Source: Prevotella sp. (GTDB taxonomy: Bacteria; Bacteroidota; Bacteroidia; Bacteroidales; Bacteroidaceae). Taken from it: a DNA stretch of 49,369 nucleotides. Location: assembly GCA_024681705.1 (NCBI GenBank), contig JAILAI010000148.1:1-49369 (forward strand), in the 5' to 3' direction. The position numbers and the translations under genes were made by a program. Positions 1 to 7,279 of this stretch are shown piece after piece. Numbering within the stretch: position 1 is the stretch's first letter; every line of letters starts with the position of its first letter. Below the pieces are notes generated by a model that searched no databases, had not been told where the DNA came from, and saw only the letters and a program-made list of their open reading frames with translations.

Positions 1-450
1 GACAAGGTCTATGTGGAATTGTCTGCCATCAATATTCCTGACCATAAGGTTGAAGGTGAAACGCAGCCTGGCTATCTCCAGTTGTTTGTTCAAAGTGACA
101 AGGGAGATGAAACTACCAGTGATCAAACACAGGCCTTCGGAACTCATCTCTATGCCGTCATCGACTTAGACGACTACAAGAATGCGGTTAATCAGATTGT
201 TCTTCAGGGTTCACTCGGAGTGACATTCACAATCGCTAAGGCTTGTGTCTGCACCAACGACTACTACGCTGAGAATATTGAGCCGTATCTTCCCGCTGAT
301 CCCGTTATCCCCAGTGGTGAGGAAACAGCTATCCAGAACGTCAATGTCGAGCAGGCAGATGCTGCTTACTACACATTGGAAGGCGTGCGCGTAGCTGCTC
401 CGCAGAAGGGTGTTTATATCCACAATGGAAAGAAAGTGGTTCTGAAATAA
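1..450 (+). CDS. C-terminal part of a secreted/surface protein (5' end outside window)
   Basis: The frame is open from base 1 and stops with TAA at 448-450, so the gene starts upstream of the window. A GTG at 13 is internal and should not be taken as the start. About 149 residues are visible. No enzyme motif was recognised. The last 30 or so residues (YYTLEGVRVAAPQKGVYIHN, then GKKVVLK) match the short tail often seen at the C-terminus of Prevotella and Bacteroides extracellular proteins (Y-x-L-x-G-x-R-V ... KGVYI..GKKV), which suggests export, possibly as a sorting tail. A strong terminator follows about 45 bp downstream. The function of the missing N-terminal part cannot be inferred. Confidence 0.75.
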   Translation, partial: DKVYVELSAINIPDHKVEGETQPGYLQLFVQSDKGDETTSDQTQAFGTHLYAVIDLDDYKNAVNQIVLQGSLGVTFTIAKACVCTNDYYAENIEPYLPADPVIPSGEETAIQNVNVEQADAAYYTLEGVRVAAPQKGVYIHNGKKVVLK

Positions 451-493
451 GAAACCGTTTCATTTAACTCAATTATAAAGGTTAATATTCGGG

Positions 494-526
494 TGGCTGC
501 TTCCGTGAGGAAGTGGCCATTTTTTT
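494..526 (+). terminator. Rho-independent terminator after the first gene
   Basis: An 11-bp stem (two G-T pairs) with loop GTGA (arms 494-504 and 509-519) is followed by seven T. It sits 44 bp after the stop codon at 450. Confidence 0.8.
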
Positions 527-546
527 ATGCGCCAGACACGCGGCTT

Positions 547-692
547 ACGGCAGAGTAGGAGGGTATGAGGGCGTTGCCTGAGGTGGGCTGAGTTTTCAGC
601 CGACCTCCCGAACTGAGGATAACGGCAGGGTAGGAGAGCGATGTCTGAGATGGGCTGAGTTTTCAGCCGATTCCCGATTTGAACTGAGGATA
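547..692. repeat. Two tandem copies of an about 75-bp unit with a GGCTGA hairpin
   Basis: The copies begin at 547 and 622 (ACGGCAGRGTAGGAG). Each contains the dyad GGCTGA-GTTT-TCAGCC (586-601 and 653-668) and ends in GAACTGAGGATA. A third GGCTGA-ATTT-TCAGCC hairpin lies alone at 946-961. Function is unknown. Confidence 0.75.
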
Positions 693-730
693 TAGTGAAT
701 GATAGGGTCTATGAAATATGGCGGTTGTCT

Positions 731-900
731 CACGACATCCAATGATGTCCTATGAAGTCCTATGAATTCCTGTGATATCCTGTGATATCCTATGTTATCC
801 TATAAAGTCCTATGAAGTCCTATGAAGTCCTATGAAGTCCTATGTTATCCTATAAAGTCCTATAAAACCCTATTTAACCCCATAACCCCCCATAACTCCC
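731..900. repeat. 17-unit tandem array with exact 10-bp period
   Basis: Every 10 bases from 731 to 900 form one unit close to TATGAAGTCC, with no insertions or deletions. Units decay towards both ends (CACGACATCC at 731, CATAACTCCC at 891). The pair TATGTTATCC-TATAAAGTCC occurs at 791 and again at 841, which suggests duplication of a 50-bp block. Ten is not a multiple of three, so this is not a coding repeat. Confidence 0.9.
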
Positions 901-1054
901 AACAAGGCTTCCGCAATGAGCGCAATTTTGCGCCTATTTCCAACGGGCTGAATTTTCAGCCGGTTCAACCAATGAACCTAAACCTGACCCAATCACTGGC
1001 GAGCTCAACGAGTGGTCACGCACAGGTTAATTACCCCAAACATGTCTATTTGCT

Positions 1055-1160
1055 TTCCGCCCTTTCATTCCAACAATTCCCCCTTTGCCTCTGTTATTCC
1101 CCCTTTCGTTCATGCACTTTCCCCCGTTCATTCCAGCTATTTTCCCCTTTCATTTGCTAT
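1055..1160. repeat. Pyrimidine-rich array, five units of 20-22 bp
   Basis: Units begin at 1055, 1077, 1097, 1118 and 1140 with TTYCCSCCTTT-like cores, followed by ATTCCA/CATGCA-like sequence. The top strand is almost all C and T, so a leftward transcript would be purine-rich. Confidence 0.7.
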
Positions 1161-1173
1161 CTCAGCACATGTG

Positions 1174-1205
1174 CAAAGGTACGAAAAAATCTCGCAAAAA
1201 CCAAA
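1174..1205 (-). promoter_or_regulatory. Promoter-like site reading left, no gene behind it
   Basis: On the minus strand the sequence reads TTTG, 20 bp, TACCTTTG, which fits the Bacteroidota -33/-7 pattern. Leftward transcription would cross the pyrimidine array and the 10-bp array. No open reading frame of interest lies there. Confidence 0.4.
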
Positions 1206-1354
1206 TTTTCACCCCCTTCAAAAGCCCCTTTTTTCAAGGAAAATCCTTAAACTTTGTTAAGCCCCGTTGAGGCGTTTACAATGCGCCTTATTGCATGTAA
1301 CGAGGGAAAAATTTCCCCCGTTGCCCCATCATTGTAGAGATAAGGAGGGTGATT

Positions 1355-1526
1355 CCCCAGTTAGCATGGGCGTGCTAGAAAGAAGCGTGCCGCCTATAAC
1401 TCTTCATTCACTCCCCAGTTAGCAGGGCGGGCTAGAAAGAAACGTGCCGCCTATAACTCTTCATTCACTCCCCAGTTAGCAGGGCGAGCTGGAAAGAAGC
1501 GTGCCGCCTATAACTCTTCATTCACT
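1355..1526. repeat. Three tandem copies of a 57-58 bp unit
   Basis: Copies begin CCCCAGTTAGCA at 1355, 1413 and 1470 and end CTCTTCATTCACT. They differ by a few substitutions and one indel. A GC-rich stretch (1527-1562, CCCCGCCCC...GGGGAGGGG) follows directly. Confidence 0.9.
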
Positions 1527-1696
1527 CCCCGCCCCATTTATAGGGGAGGGGCAGGGGTGGGGTGCCACCACGAACAAGAGAAACGCGTTACGAATGGGTG
1601 TGCCTTAGCGCCAGTTTGACCCCACGACCAATGTAGTGCGCCAGAAAGAAGTGTGCCTTAGCGCCTGTTTGACCCCACCCCTACCCCTCCCCTGCA

Positions 1697-1870
1697 AGCA
1701 GGGGCGGGGAGTGAAGATTGTGTTTGCTTCCCCAATCAGCAGGGGCGGGGAGTGAAGATAGTGTTTGCTTCCCCAATTAGCAGGGGCGGGGAGTGAAGAT
1801 TGTGTTTGCTTCCCCAATTAGCAGGGGTGGGGAGTAGAGATAGTGTTTGCCCTCATTCAGCAGGGGTGAG
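1697..1870. repeat. 41-bp tandem array, four units plus a degenerate fifth
   Basis: Units begin AGCAGGGGYGGGGAGT at 1697, 1738, 1779 and 1820, and a diverged one begins at 1859. Each contains GAAGATWGTGTTTGCTTCCC or a close variant. The first unit is preceded by CCCCTCCCCTGCA, which can pair with the GGGGCGGGG of the unit. Confidence 0.9.
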
Positions 1871-2437
1871 CGCAAATTTGCGCCCACCTCCGACATTAAA
1901 ATCCAGGGCAGATCGCCGCATTCCTTCACTTTCAATTTGCAAGCGAAGACAAAGACTCGCGGTCTGGACCCACGCATACACATCGCCGTAACTCTCTCTC
2001 TTACAAGCCCTTGCGCCTTTTGGGTGCCGTGATGGGAATCTCCCTTCTCGTAAATATCAACCGTCAGGCAAACTCGCTACCGCACCCTACCGCCCCTGTA
2101 TTTTACACCCCACAAACCCTCCAATCACGCTCCTACACCCCTCCAAAACGCTCCTACGACCCTCAAAACCACTATGCTCCATGCAAAAATCACACCCTTT
2201 TCACGGCCAGAACCGCCTATTACCCCCTCCAGACTCTCATTTTCTTGTAGGAGATGAGAGCCAAAAAACGGCACTTATCCGCCTCCCCTTGCGGGCCATC
2301 GTCCACATCATGCTCAACGCCAATGCTGTCAAACGTCCGTTCAGTATGTTGATTATCAGGCATTTAGGGGGGCAGGACAAATATTCGGGCTACACTTTTA
2401 ACACAAAGGAAAGACAAAGTAACAATGCAACACTTAT

Positions 2438-2638
2438 AACATTGTAACATTAGGAGTCACCCAGGTATACGGAGGGGGAGTGTACTCCTATGGGTTATTA
2501 TAATATATAATATAAATATTATATATAATAATAAAAATTGTTTACTTATAGTTTGTATATTTTCGGTGCTTATTTCTTACAATTTCATTCAGCATAGGCC
2601 AACATGCAATACTGTTATTGTTACAGTGTTACAATGTT
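2438..2638. repeat. AT-rich core flanked by a 12-bp inverted repeat
   Basis: AACATTGTAACA at 2438-2449 is the exact reverse complement of TGTTACAATGTT at 2627-2638. The DNA between them contains a run almost purely of A and T (about 2499-2540). No gene lies inside. It may be a small mobile or cruciform-forming element; this is not established. Confidence 0.55.
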
Positions 2639-2704
2639 GTGATGTTATAGTTACATCCGTCTTATTCCCTTAACAATTATTAACCGTTTTCGACCCCCAA
2701 AAAA

Positions 2705-2737
2705 TTTGGTATTTAAGGGGATTTTGTTGTACCTTTG
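2705..2737 (+). promoter_or_regulatory. Promoter-like site before the 79-bp array
   Basis: TTTG (2705-2708), 21 bp, TACCTTTG (2730-2737), then GCATG. It matches the pattern found upstream of real genes in this window, but only the about 79-bp tandem array follows. Confidence 0.5.
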
Positions 2738-2747
2738 CATGTGGAAA

Positions 2748-3008
2748 GAGAATGAAAAACACCCCTTGTATTCCCTACCGCAATCCCCGCACAAGTCCCC
2801 TGAGATAGGGCACCCGAAGGCCGAAAGAATGAAAGGCACACCCCAAGCACCCTCGCCGCAACCTGGCACACGTCCCTCCCTGAGACAGGGCACCCGAAGG
2901 CCGAGAAGAACGAGAAACACACCCCTAGCACCCCATTGTAGTTCGGCACACGTCCCCTGAGACAGGTCGCCATATGGCCGAGAAAATGAAAAACACCGCC
3001 AATCACCC
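2748..3008. repeat. About 79-bp tandem array, three units plus a partial
   Basis: Each unit runs from a purine-rich AGAATGAAAAACACC-like start, through GCACACGTCCC, to a small hairpin and CACCCGAAGGCCG. The hairpin is kept but its sequence varies: CCCT..AGGG in the first copy, CCCTG..CAGGG in the second, CCTG..CAGG in the third. Unit length varies by a few bases. Confidence 0.8.
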
Positions 3009-3368
3009 CAAGTAAACAGCAAGTCCGTGAAGGATCATGCCAGTCGCGTTCCGCATCCCTCCTGCCGCGAACTCAAACAGAATAGCACCCTTCGTCGGGA
3101 TTTTTCCGCCATTCACGACGATCTGCAGATGTGCCTGAGAAGTGCACCTAAACGCATCACCTACAGAAGCTTCTAAGCGAGGATAAGAATGGCAGGTCGC
3201 TCTCGTTGATGAAACAAGACGTACGGCCTTGGCGGCGAGCGAGCTGACATCGGCGAAGATGGCGCCTTGTGTGAGGTACTTGTGACATACGCCCCCACGA
3301 TCGGCGTCGCAAACGAATAGGCATCAAAATATCGTGAAAGAAGGATAATAGCCGCATGTTTTTCCACG

Positions 3369-3434
3369 AAAAGCGCCAATTTCCATCATCAAAAGCGCCA
3401 ATTTCCGTCGTCAAAAGCGCCAGTTTTAGTGCCG
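3369..3434. repeat. 22-bp tandem array, three units (AAAAGCGCCARTTT)
   Basis: Units begin at 3369, 3391 and 3413, an exact 22-bp period. The core AAAAGCGCCAATTTCC is best kept; the last 6-8 bases vary. The array lies 110-160 bp upstream of the mannan operon promoter. A single related core lies at 10128-10141. Confidence 0.85.
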
Positions 3435-3547
3435 TCGGCGCATCGAGCGGGGAGCAGACAAACTGGAATTAAACAAAATTAACGACTTGCGCGCCTAAAG
3501 TGTTGATAAATGGCAAAAAAGTATCGAACGGTTTGTGTGAAATATGT

Positions 3548-3555
3548 TAATTTTG
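3548..3555 (+). promoter_or_regulatory. Putative promoter core of the mannan operon
   Basis: TAATTTTG followed by CAAG fits the TAnnTTTG -7 element. The only TTTG upstream (3532) is just 12 bp away, so the -33 element is poor. A transcript from here would start near 3562, after the ATG at 3544, and so supports a start at 3592 for the first gene. Confidence 0.4.
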
Positions 3556-3591
3556 CAAGCGATTAATAACCTTCTATTATTGATAACCTCC

Positions 3592-4875
3592 ATGATGAGA
3601 AAAGCGTTTTTCGCTCTCTTTCTGTGCGTATTCCTGCTTCCGGCAGAGGCGCAGATAAGGGGAAATGAAATCACCGTTACCGTTACGCCCGACCACAAGG
3701 ACTGGAACTACCGCGTGGGAGAGAAGGCAAATTTCGTTGTGAATGTGCTCCGATCGGGCACGCTGATTGACAATGCATTGGTCGACTACGAGGCAGGTCC
3801 CGAGATGTATCCCGACGTGAAGAAGCAGGGAGTGACCCTCAAGAACGGCTCCATGCGCTGGACGGGCACGATGAAGAAGCCCGGTTTCTATCGCCTGAAA
3901 GTCACCGCCCACGTGGGAGGAAAGGACTACAGCGCCTGGTGCACGGCCGCCTTCAACCCCGAGCAGTTGCGGCCAACGACCGAGAATCCGTCGGACTTCG
4001 ACGAGTTCTGGAGCAAGGCCATCGCCGACGCCCGCAATGTGCCGTTGCAGCCTTCGCGCCGCTTGTTGCCCGAGCGTTGCACCGAAGAGGTGAACGTCTA
4101 CGAGGTGAACTTCCAGAACGTGCGATGGGGCAGCCGCACCTACGGCATCCTCTGCATCCCTACCAAGCCCGGCAAGTATCCCGCTCTGCTACGCGTACCA
4201 GGTGCTGGCGTACGTCCTTACGAGGGCGACAAATGGATAGCCTCGAAGGGCTGCGTCACGCTGGAGATAGGCATTCACGGCATCCCCGTCACCATGCAGC
4301 AGCAGGTGTACGACGACCTGCGTCTGGGTGGACTTGACGGCTACTGGGATTTCAACATGAACGACCGCAAGTCGAACTACTATTATCGCGTCGTCCTGGG
4401 TTGCATCCGCGCCATCGACTACATCGAGACATTGCCCGAGTGGAACCATCAGGGTCTGGGCGTCACGGGAAGCAGCCAGGGCGGATTCCTCTCGTATGCC
4501 TGTGCCGGTCTCGACAAGCGCGTCACCTGCTACGGAGCCGTTCATGCGGCCCTGTGCGACCTGACGGCCTCGCTCAAGGGCGTTGCCTGCGGTTGGCCCC
4601 ACTATTTCTATGGCGTGAAGAACCCCGACCCCAAGAAGGTGGAAGTGTCGCGCTACTACGACGGCGTGAACTTCGCCCGCCGCATCAGTTGTCCGGGCTA
4701 CATCTCGTTTGGCTACAACGACGATGTGGTGCCCCCGACGACCGCCTATGGCACCTACAACGAACTGAAGGCCGAGAAGAAGCTGAGCGTCTACCAGCAG
4801 ACCGCCCATTTCTGGTATCAGGAGCAATGGGACGAGTGGAACGCATGGCTCTGCGAGAAGCTCGGCATCAAATAA
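3592..4875 (+). CDS. Acetyl xylan esterase-like carbohydrate esterase (CE7), secreted
   Basis: This is an alpha/beta-hydrolase of the CE7 acetyl esterase family (AXE1), expected to remove O-acetyl groups from hemicellulose or its oligosaccharides. The nucleophile motif is GSSQGG with the catalytic Ser near residue 295. The Asp lies in YNDDVVPP and the His in TAHFWYQ near the C-terminus. An N-terminal beta-rich domain of about 110 residues precedes the hydrolase. An open frame begins at 3544, but MMRKAFFALFLCVFLLPAEA is a clean signal peptide and a promoter core overlaps the earlier ATG, so 3592 (or 3595) is chosen. It is the first gene of the mannan operon, 61 bp before the mannanase. Acetylated mannan is therefore the likely substrate, an inference from context. 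Confidence 0.85.
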   Translation: MMRKAFFALFLCVFLLPAEAQIRGNEITVTVTPDHKDWNYRVGEKANFVVNVLRSGTLIDNALVDYEAGPEMYPDVKKQGVTLKNGSMRWTGTMKKPGFYRLKVTAHVGGKDYSAWCTAAFNPEQLRPTTENPSDFDEFWSKAIADARNVPLQPSRRLLPERCTEEVNVYEVNFQNVRWGSRTYGILCIPTKPGKYPALLRVPGAGVRPYEGDKWIASKGCVTLEIGIHGIPVTMQQQVYDDLRLGGLDGYWDFNMNDRKSNYYYRVVLGCIRAIDYIETLPEWNHQGLGVTGSSQGGFLSYACAGLDKRVTCYGAVHAALCDLTASLKGVACGWPHYFYGVKNPDPKKVEVSRYYDGVNFARRISCPGYISFGYNDDVVPPTTAYGTYNELKAEKKLSVYQQTAHFWYQEQWDEWNAWLCEKLGIK

Positions 4876-4936
4876 CCCTCAATCTTCCTCTTTCAACATA
4901 ACTCCCCAATTACCCCCCACCTATTAAATAATAGAT

Positions 4937-6010
4937 ATGAAAAAACAAATGATTATGGCAGTAGCAGCCCTCGGCATGGTGGCATGCTCTACGAAGCAGG
5001 CTGTGGTTTCGAACGAGACGAAAGCCGAACAGCTGGCCACCCGGCTGACACAATTGCAGCCCAAGGGCTACATGTATGGACATCAGGATGACCCGTTCTA
5101 CGGACTCACATGGGAGTGGGAGAGAGGCAAGAGCGACGTGCTGGCCACCGTTGGCGACTATCCGGCCGTGATGGGCTTCGACCTGGGCGGCATCGAGATG
5201 GGCGACGCCAAGAATCTGGACAGCGTCCCCTTCACCCGCATACGCGAAGAGCTGGTGGCCCACGTGAAGCGCGGAGGCATCGTCACCATCAGCTGGCATC
5301 CGCGCAATCCGCTGACCGGAGGCACCGCCTGGGACGTGAAGGACTCGACCGTCGTGAAGAACATCCTACCGGGAGGCAAGGTGCACGCCAAGTTCCAGAC
5401 GTGGATGCAACGCATGGGCGACTTCCTGAAGACGCTGAAGGACGAGAAAGGCCGCCCTGTGCCCATCATCTTCCGCCCCTGGCACGAGAACAACGGCTCG
5501 TGGTTCTGGTGGGGACAGAAGCTATGCACCGACGAAGAGTATCGCGCCCTGTGGAACATGCTTCAGGACTATCTGCGCGGCGAGGGACTCAGCAACCTGC
5601 TCTGGAGCTATTCGCCCAACCTCGACGGAGGCTGGAACGAAGCACGCTTCCTGAAGCGCTATCCGGGCAACGACCGCGTGACCCTCATCGGCGAGGATGC
5701 CTATCAGTGGGGCACAGAGGCCGACTTCGTGAAGCAGCTCACCGCCGACCTCAACTTCCTCTCGGCATTCGCCCGCGACAATGGGAAACTGCTCGCCATG
5801 ACCGAGTGCGGCTACCAGAACAATCCCGACGCCACCTGGTGGACACGCGTGCTGAAACCCATCATGGACAAGTATCCGCTGAGCTACTTCCTCACCTGGA
5901 GAAACTACAAGAAAGAATACTTCGGACCGTCGCCCGAGCAGTCGTGTGCCGACGATTTCCGCAATCTCTATAAGGCCAGCAACACCCTCTTCCTGAAGGA
6001 TATCCGTTGA
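4937..6010 (+). CDS. GH26 endo-beta-1,4-mannanase, lipoprotein
   Basis: The protein cleaves beta-1,4-mannan, probably releasing mannobiose. It starts with a lipoprotein signal (MKKQMIMAVAALGMVAC) whose lipobox Cys is residue 17, so it is anchored in a membrane, most likely facing the periplasm or cell surface. The GH26 acid/base Glu is near residue 184 in RPWHENNGSWFWWG and the nucleophile Glu near residue 290 in MTECGYQN. At 357 aa it is a single-domain GH26 of normal size with no added binding module. It lies 61 bp after the esterase and 47 bp before the GH130 gene. The same mannanase, phosphorylase, transporter and epimerase set is known from Bacteroides fragilis. Confidence 0.92.
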   Translation: MKKQMIMAVAALGMVACSTKQAVVSNETKAEQLATRLTQLQPKGYMYGHQDDPFYGLTWEWERGKSDVLATVGDYPAVMGFDLGGIEMGDAKNLDSVPFTRIREELVAHVKRGGIVTISWHPRNPLTGGTAWDVKDSTVVKNILPGGKVHAKFQTWMQRMGDFLKTLKDEKGRPVPIIFRPWHENNGSWFWWGQKLCTDEEYRALWNMLQDYLRGEGLSNLLWSYSPNLDGGWNEARFLKRYPGNDRVTLIGEDAYQWGTEADFVKQLTADLNFLSAFARDNGKLLAMTECGYQNNPDATWWTRVLKPIMDKYPLSYFLTWRNYKKEYFGPSPEQSCADDFRNLYKASNTLFLKDIR

Positions 6011-6057
6011 AGCGCAGGCCCCATCGACGAGATAAAAACAAATTAAAACATTCAGAT

Positions 6058-7224
6058 ATGACAGATTTCAAAGAAAGAGTGGCAGCCCTGCGTGCACACC
6101 ACGAGGAATTGCTGACACGAAAGAACGAGGCCCTGGAGTGGGGGAACGGCATCTACACCAAGTACAAGTATCCCATTCTGACGGCCGACCACACACCGCT
6201 GGAATGGCGCTACGACTTCAGTGAGCAGGACAATCCCTTCCTGATGCAACGCATCATGATGAATGCCACGCTCAATAGCGGTGCCATCAAGTGGAACGGC
6301 AAGTATCTGCTCGTGGTCAGAGTGGAAGGTGCCGACCGCAAGAGTTTCTTTGCCGTGGCCGAGAGTCCGAACGGCATTGACAATTTCCGCTTCTGGGAAG
6401 AACCCATCACCATGCCCGACGACGTGATTCCCGCCACCAATGTCTACGACATGCGCATCACCGCACACGAAGACGGATGGATCTACGGCGTGTTCTGCGC
6501 TGAGCGCCACGACGACAATCAGCCCGGAAACCTCAGTGCGGCAACCGCTACGGCTGGCATCGCCCGCACCAAGGACCTGAAGACGTGGGAGCGTCTGCCC
6601 GACCTGAAGACACCGAGTCAGCAGCGCAATGTGGTTCTGCACCCCGAATTCGTCGATGGCAAATACGCCCTCTACACACGTCCTCAGGACGGTTTCATCG
6701 ATACCGGTAGCGGCGGAGGCATCGGCTGGGCACTCGTCGACGACATCACCAATGCCGAAGTGAAGGAAGAGAAAATCATCAACGCCCGCCACTATCACAC
6801 CATCACCGAAGTGAAGAACGGCGAGGGTCCTCATCCCATCAAGACGCCCAAGGGCTGGCTCCATCTGGCTCACGGCGTGCGCGCTACGGCCGACGGCCTG
6901 CGCTACGTGCTCTATATGTACATGACGGCACTCGACGACCCCACTCGCGTCATTGCCCAGCCTGGCGGATTCTTCCTCGTTCCCGAGGGCGCAGAGTATC
7001 TGGGCGACGTGATGAACGTGGCATTCGCCAATGGATGGATAGCCGACGAAGACGGCAAGGTGTTCATCTACTACGCTTCGGCCGACACCCGCATGCACGT
7101 GGCAACTTCGACCATCGACAAGCTCGTCGACTATTGCATGAATACGCCCGAAGATGGCTTCTACACCGCCTCGAGCGTAGAGACAATAAAGAAACTAGTG
7201 GCCAAGAACCGCCAGCAGAAATAA
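6058..7224 (+). CDS. 4-O-beta-D-mannosyl-D-glucose phosphorylase (GH130)
   Basis: A cytoplasmic enzyme (no signal peptide) that phosphorolyses mannosyl-beta-1,4-glucose to mannose 1-phosphate and glucose. The family is shown by the five-bladed propeller sequence with NSGAIKWNGKYLLVVRVEG, the catalytic Asp region VYDMRITAHEDGWIYG, and RNVVLHPEFVDGKYALYTRP. At 388 aa it matches the subfamily of the B. fragilis enzyme. The start is ATG at 6058 (MTDFKERVAALRAHHE); a longer frame from TTG 6007 reaches into the end of the mannanase and is unlikely. The epimerase two genes downstream makes its substrate, so the operon forms a complete mannobiose route. Confidence 0.9.
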   Translation: MTDFKERVAALRAHHEELLTRKNEALEWGNGIYTKYKYPILTADHTPLEWRYDFSEQDNPFLMQRIMMNATLNSGAIKWNGKYLLVVRVEGADRKSFFAVAESPNGIDNFRFWEEPITMPDDVIPATNVYDMRITAHEDGWIYGVFCAERHDDNQPGNLSAATATAGIARTKDLKTWERLPDLKTPSQQRNVVLHPEFVDGKYALYTRPQDGFIDTGSGGGIGWALVDDITNAEVKEEKIINARHYHTITEVKNGEGPHPIKTPKGWLHLAHGVRATADGLRYVLYMYMTALDDPTRVIAQPGGFFLVPEGAEYLGDVMNVAFANGWIADEDGKVFIYYASADTRMHVATSTIDKLVDYCMNTPEDGFYTASSVETIKKLVAKNRQQK

Positions 7225-7279
7225 TGCGTGCGACTTGTCTGCATTCAGCAATCAACTAAATCATTAAAACCATAACACT

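Larger units (their letters stand above)
451..3543. other. 3.1-kb gene-free, repeat-filled region
   Basis: No open frame here has a recognisable product. The frames that exist run through tandem repeats and have low-complexity, Pro/Ser-rich translations. The region holds a terminator, a pair of about 75-bp repeats, a 17-unit 10-bp array, an about 21-bp pyrimidine array, 57-bp and 41-bp arrays, an AT-rich core flanked by an inverted repeat, an about 79-bp array and a 22-bp array. It also holds two promoter-like sites (1174-1205 minus, 2705-2737 plus) with no gene behind them. A 27-bp sequence starting GTGTGCCTTAGCGCC occurs at 1598 and 1651. An open frame at 2961-3176 (ending SAPKRITYRSF) may be a gene scrap but was not recognised. 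Confidence 0.8.

Noticed and set aside
822..1250. 142-codon open frame on the plus strand
   Set aside because: It begins inside the 10-bp array and runs through the pyrimidine array. Its translation is low-complexity (Pro, Ser, Phe) with no family match, and it has no promoter.
2706..2960. 84-codon open frame over the 79-bp array
   Set aside because: Its ATG overlaps the promoter-like site, and the translation is just the tandem repeat read through with changing unit length.
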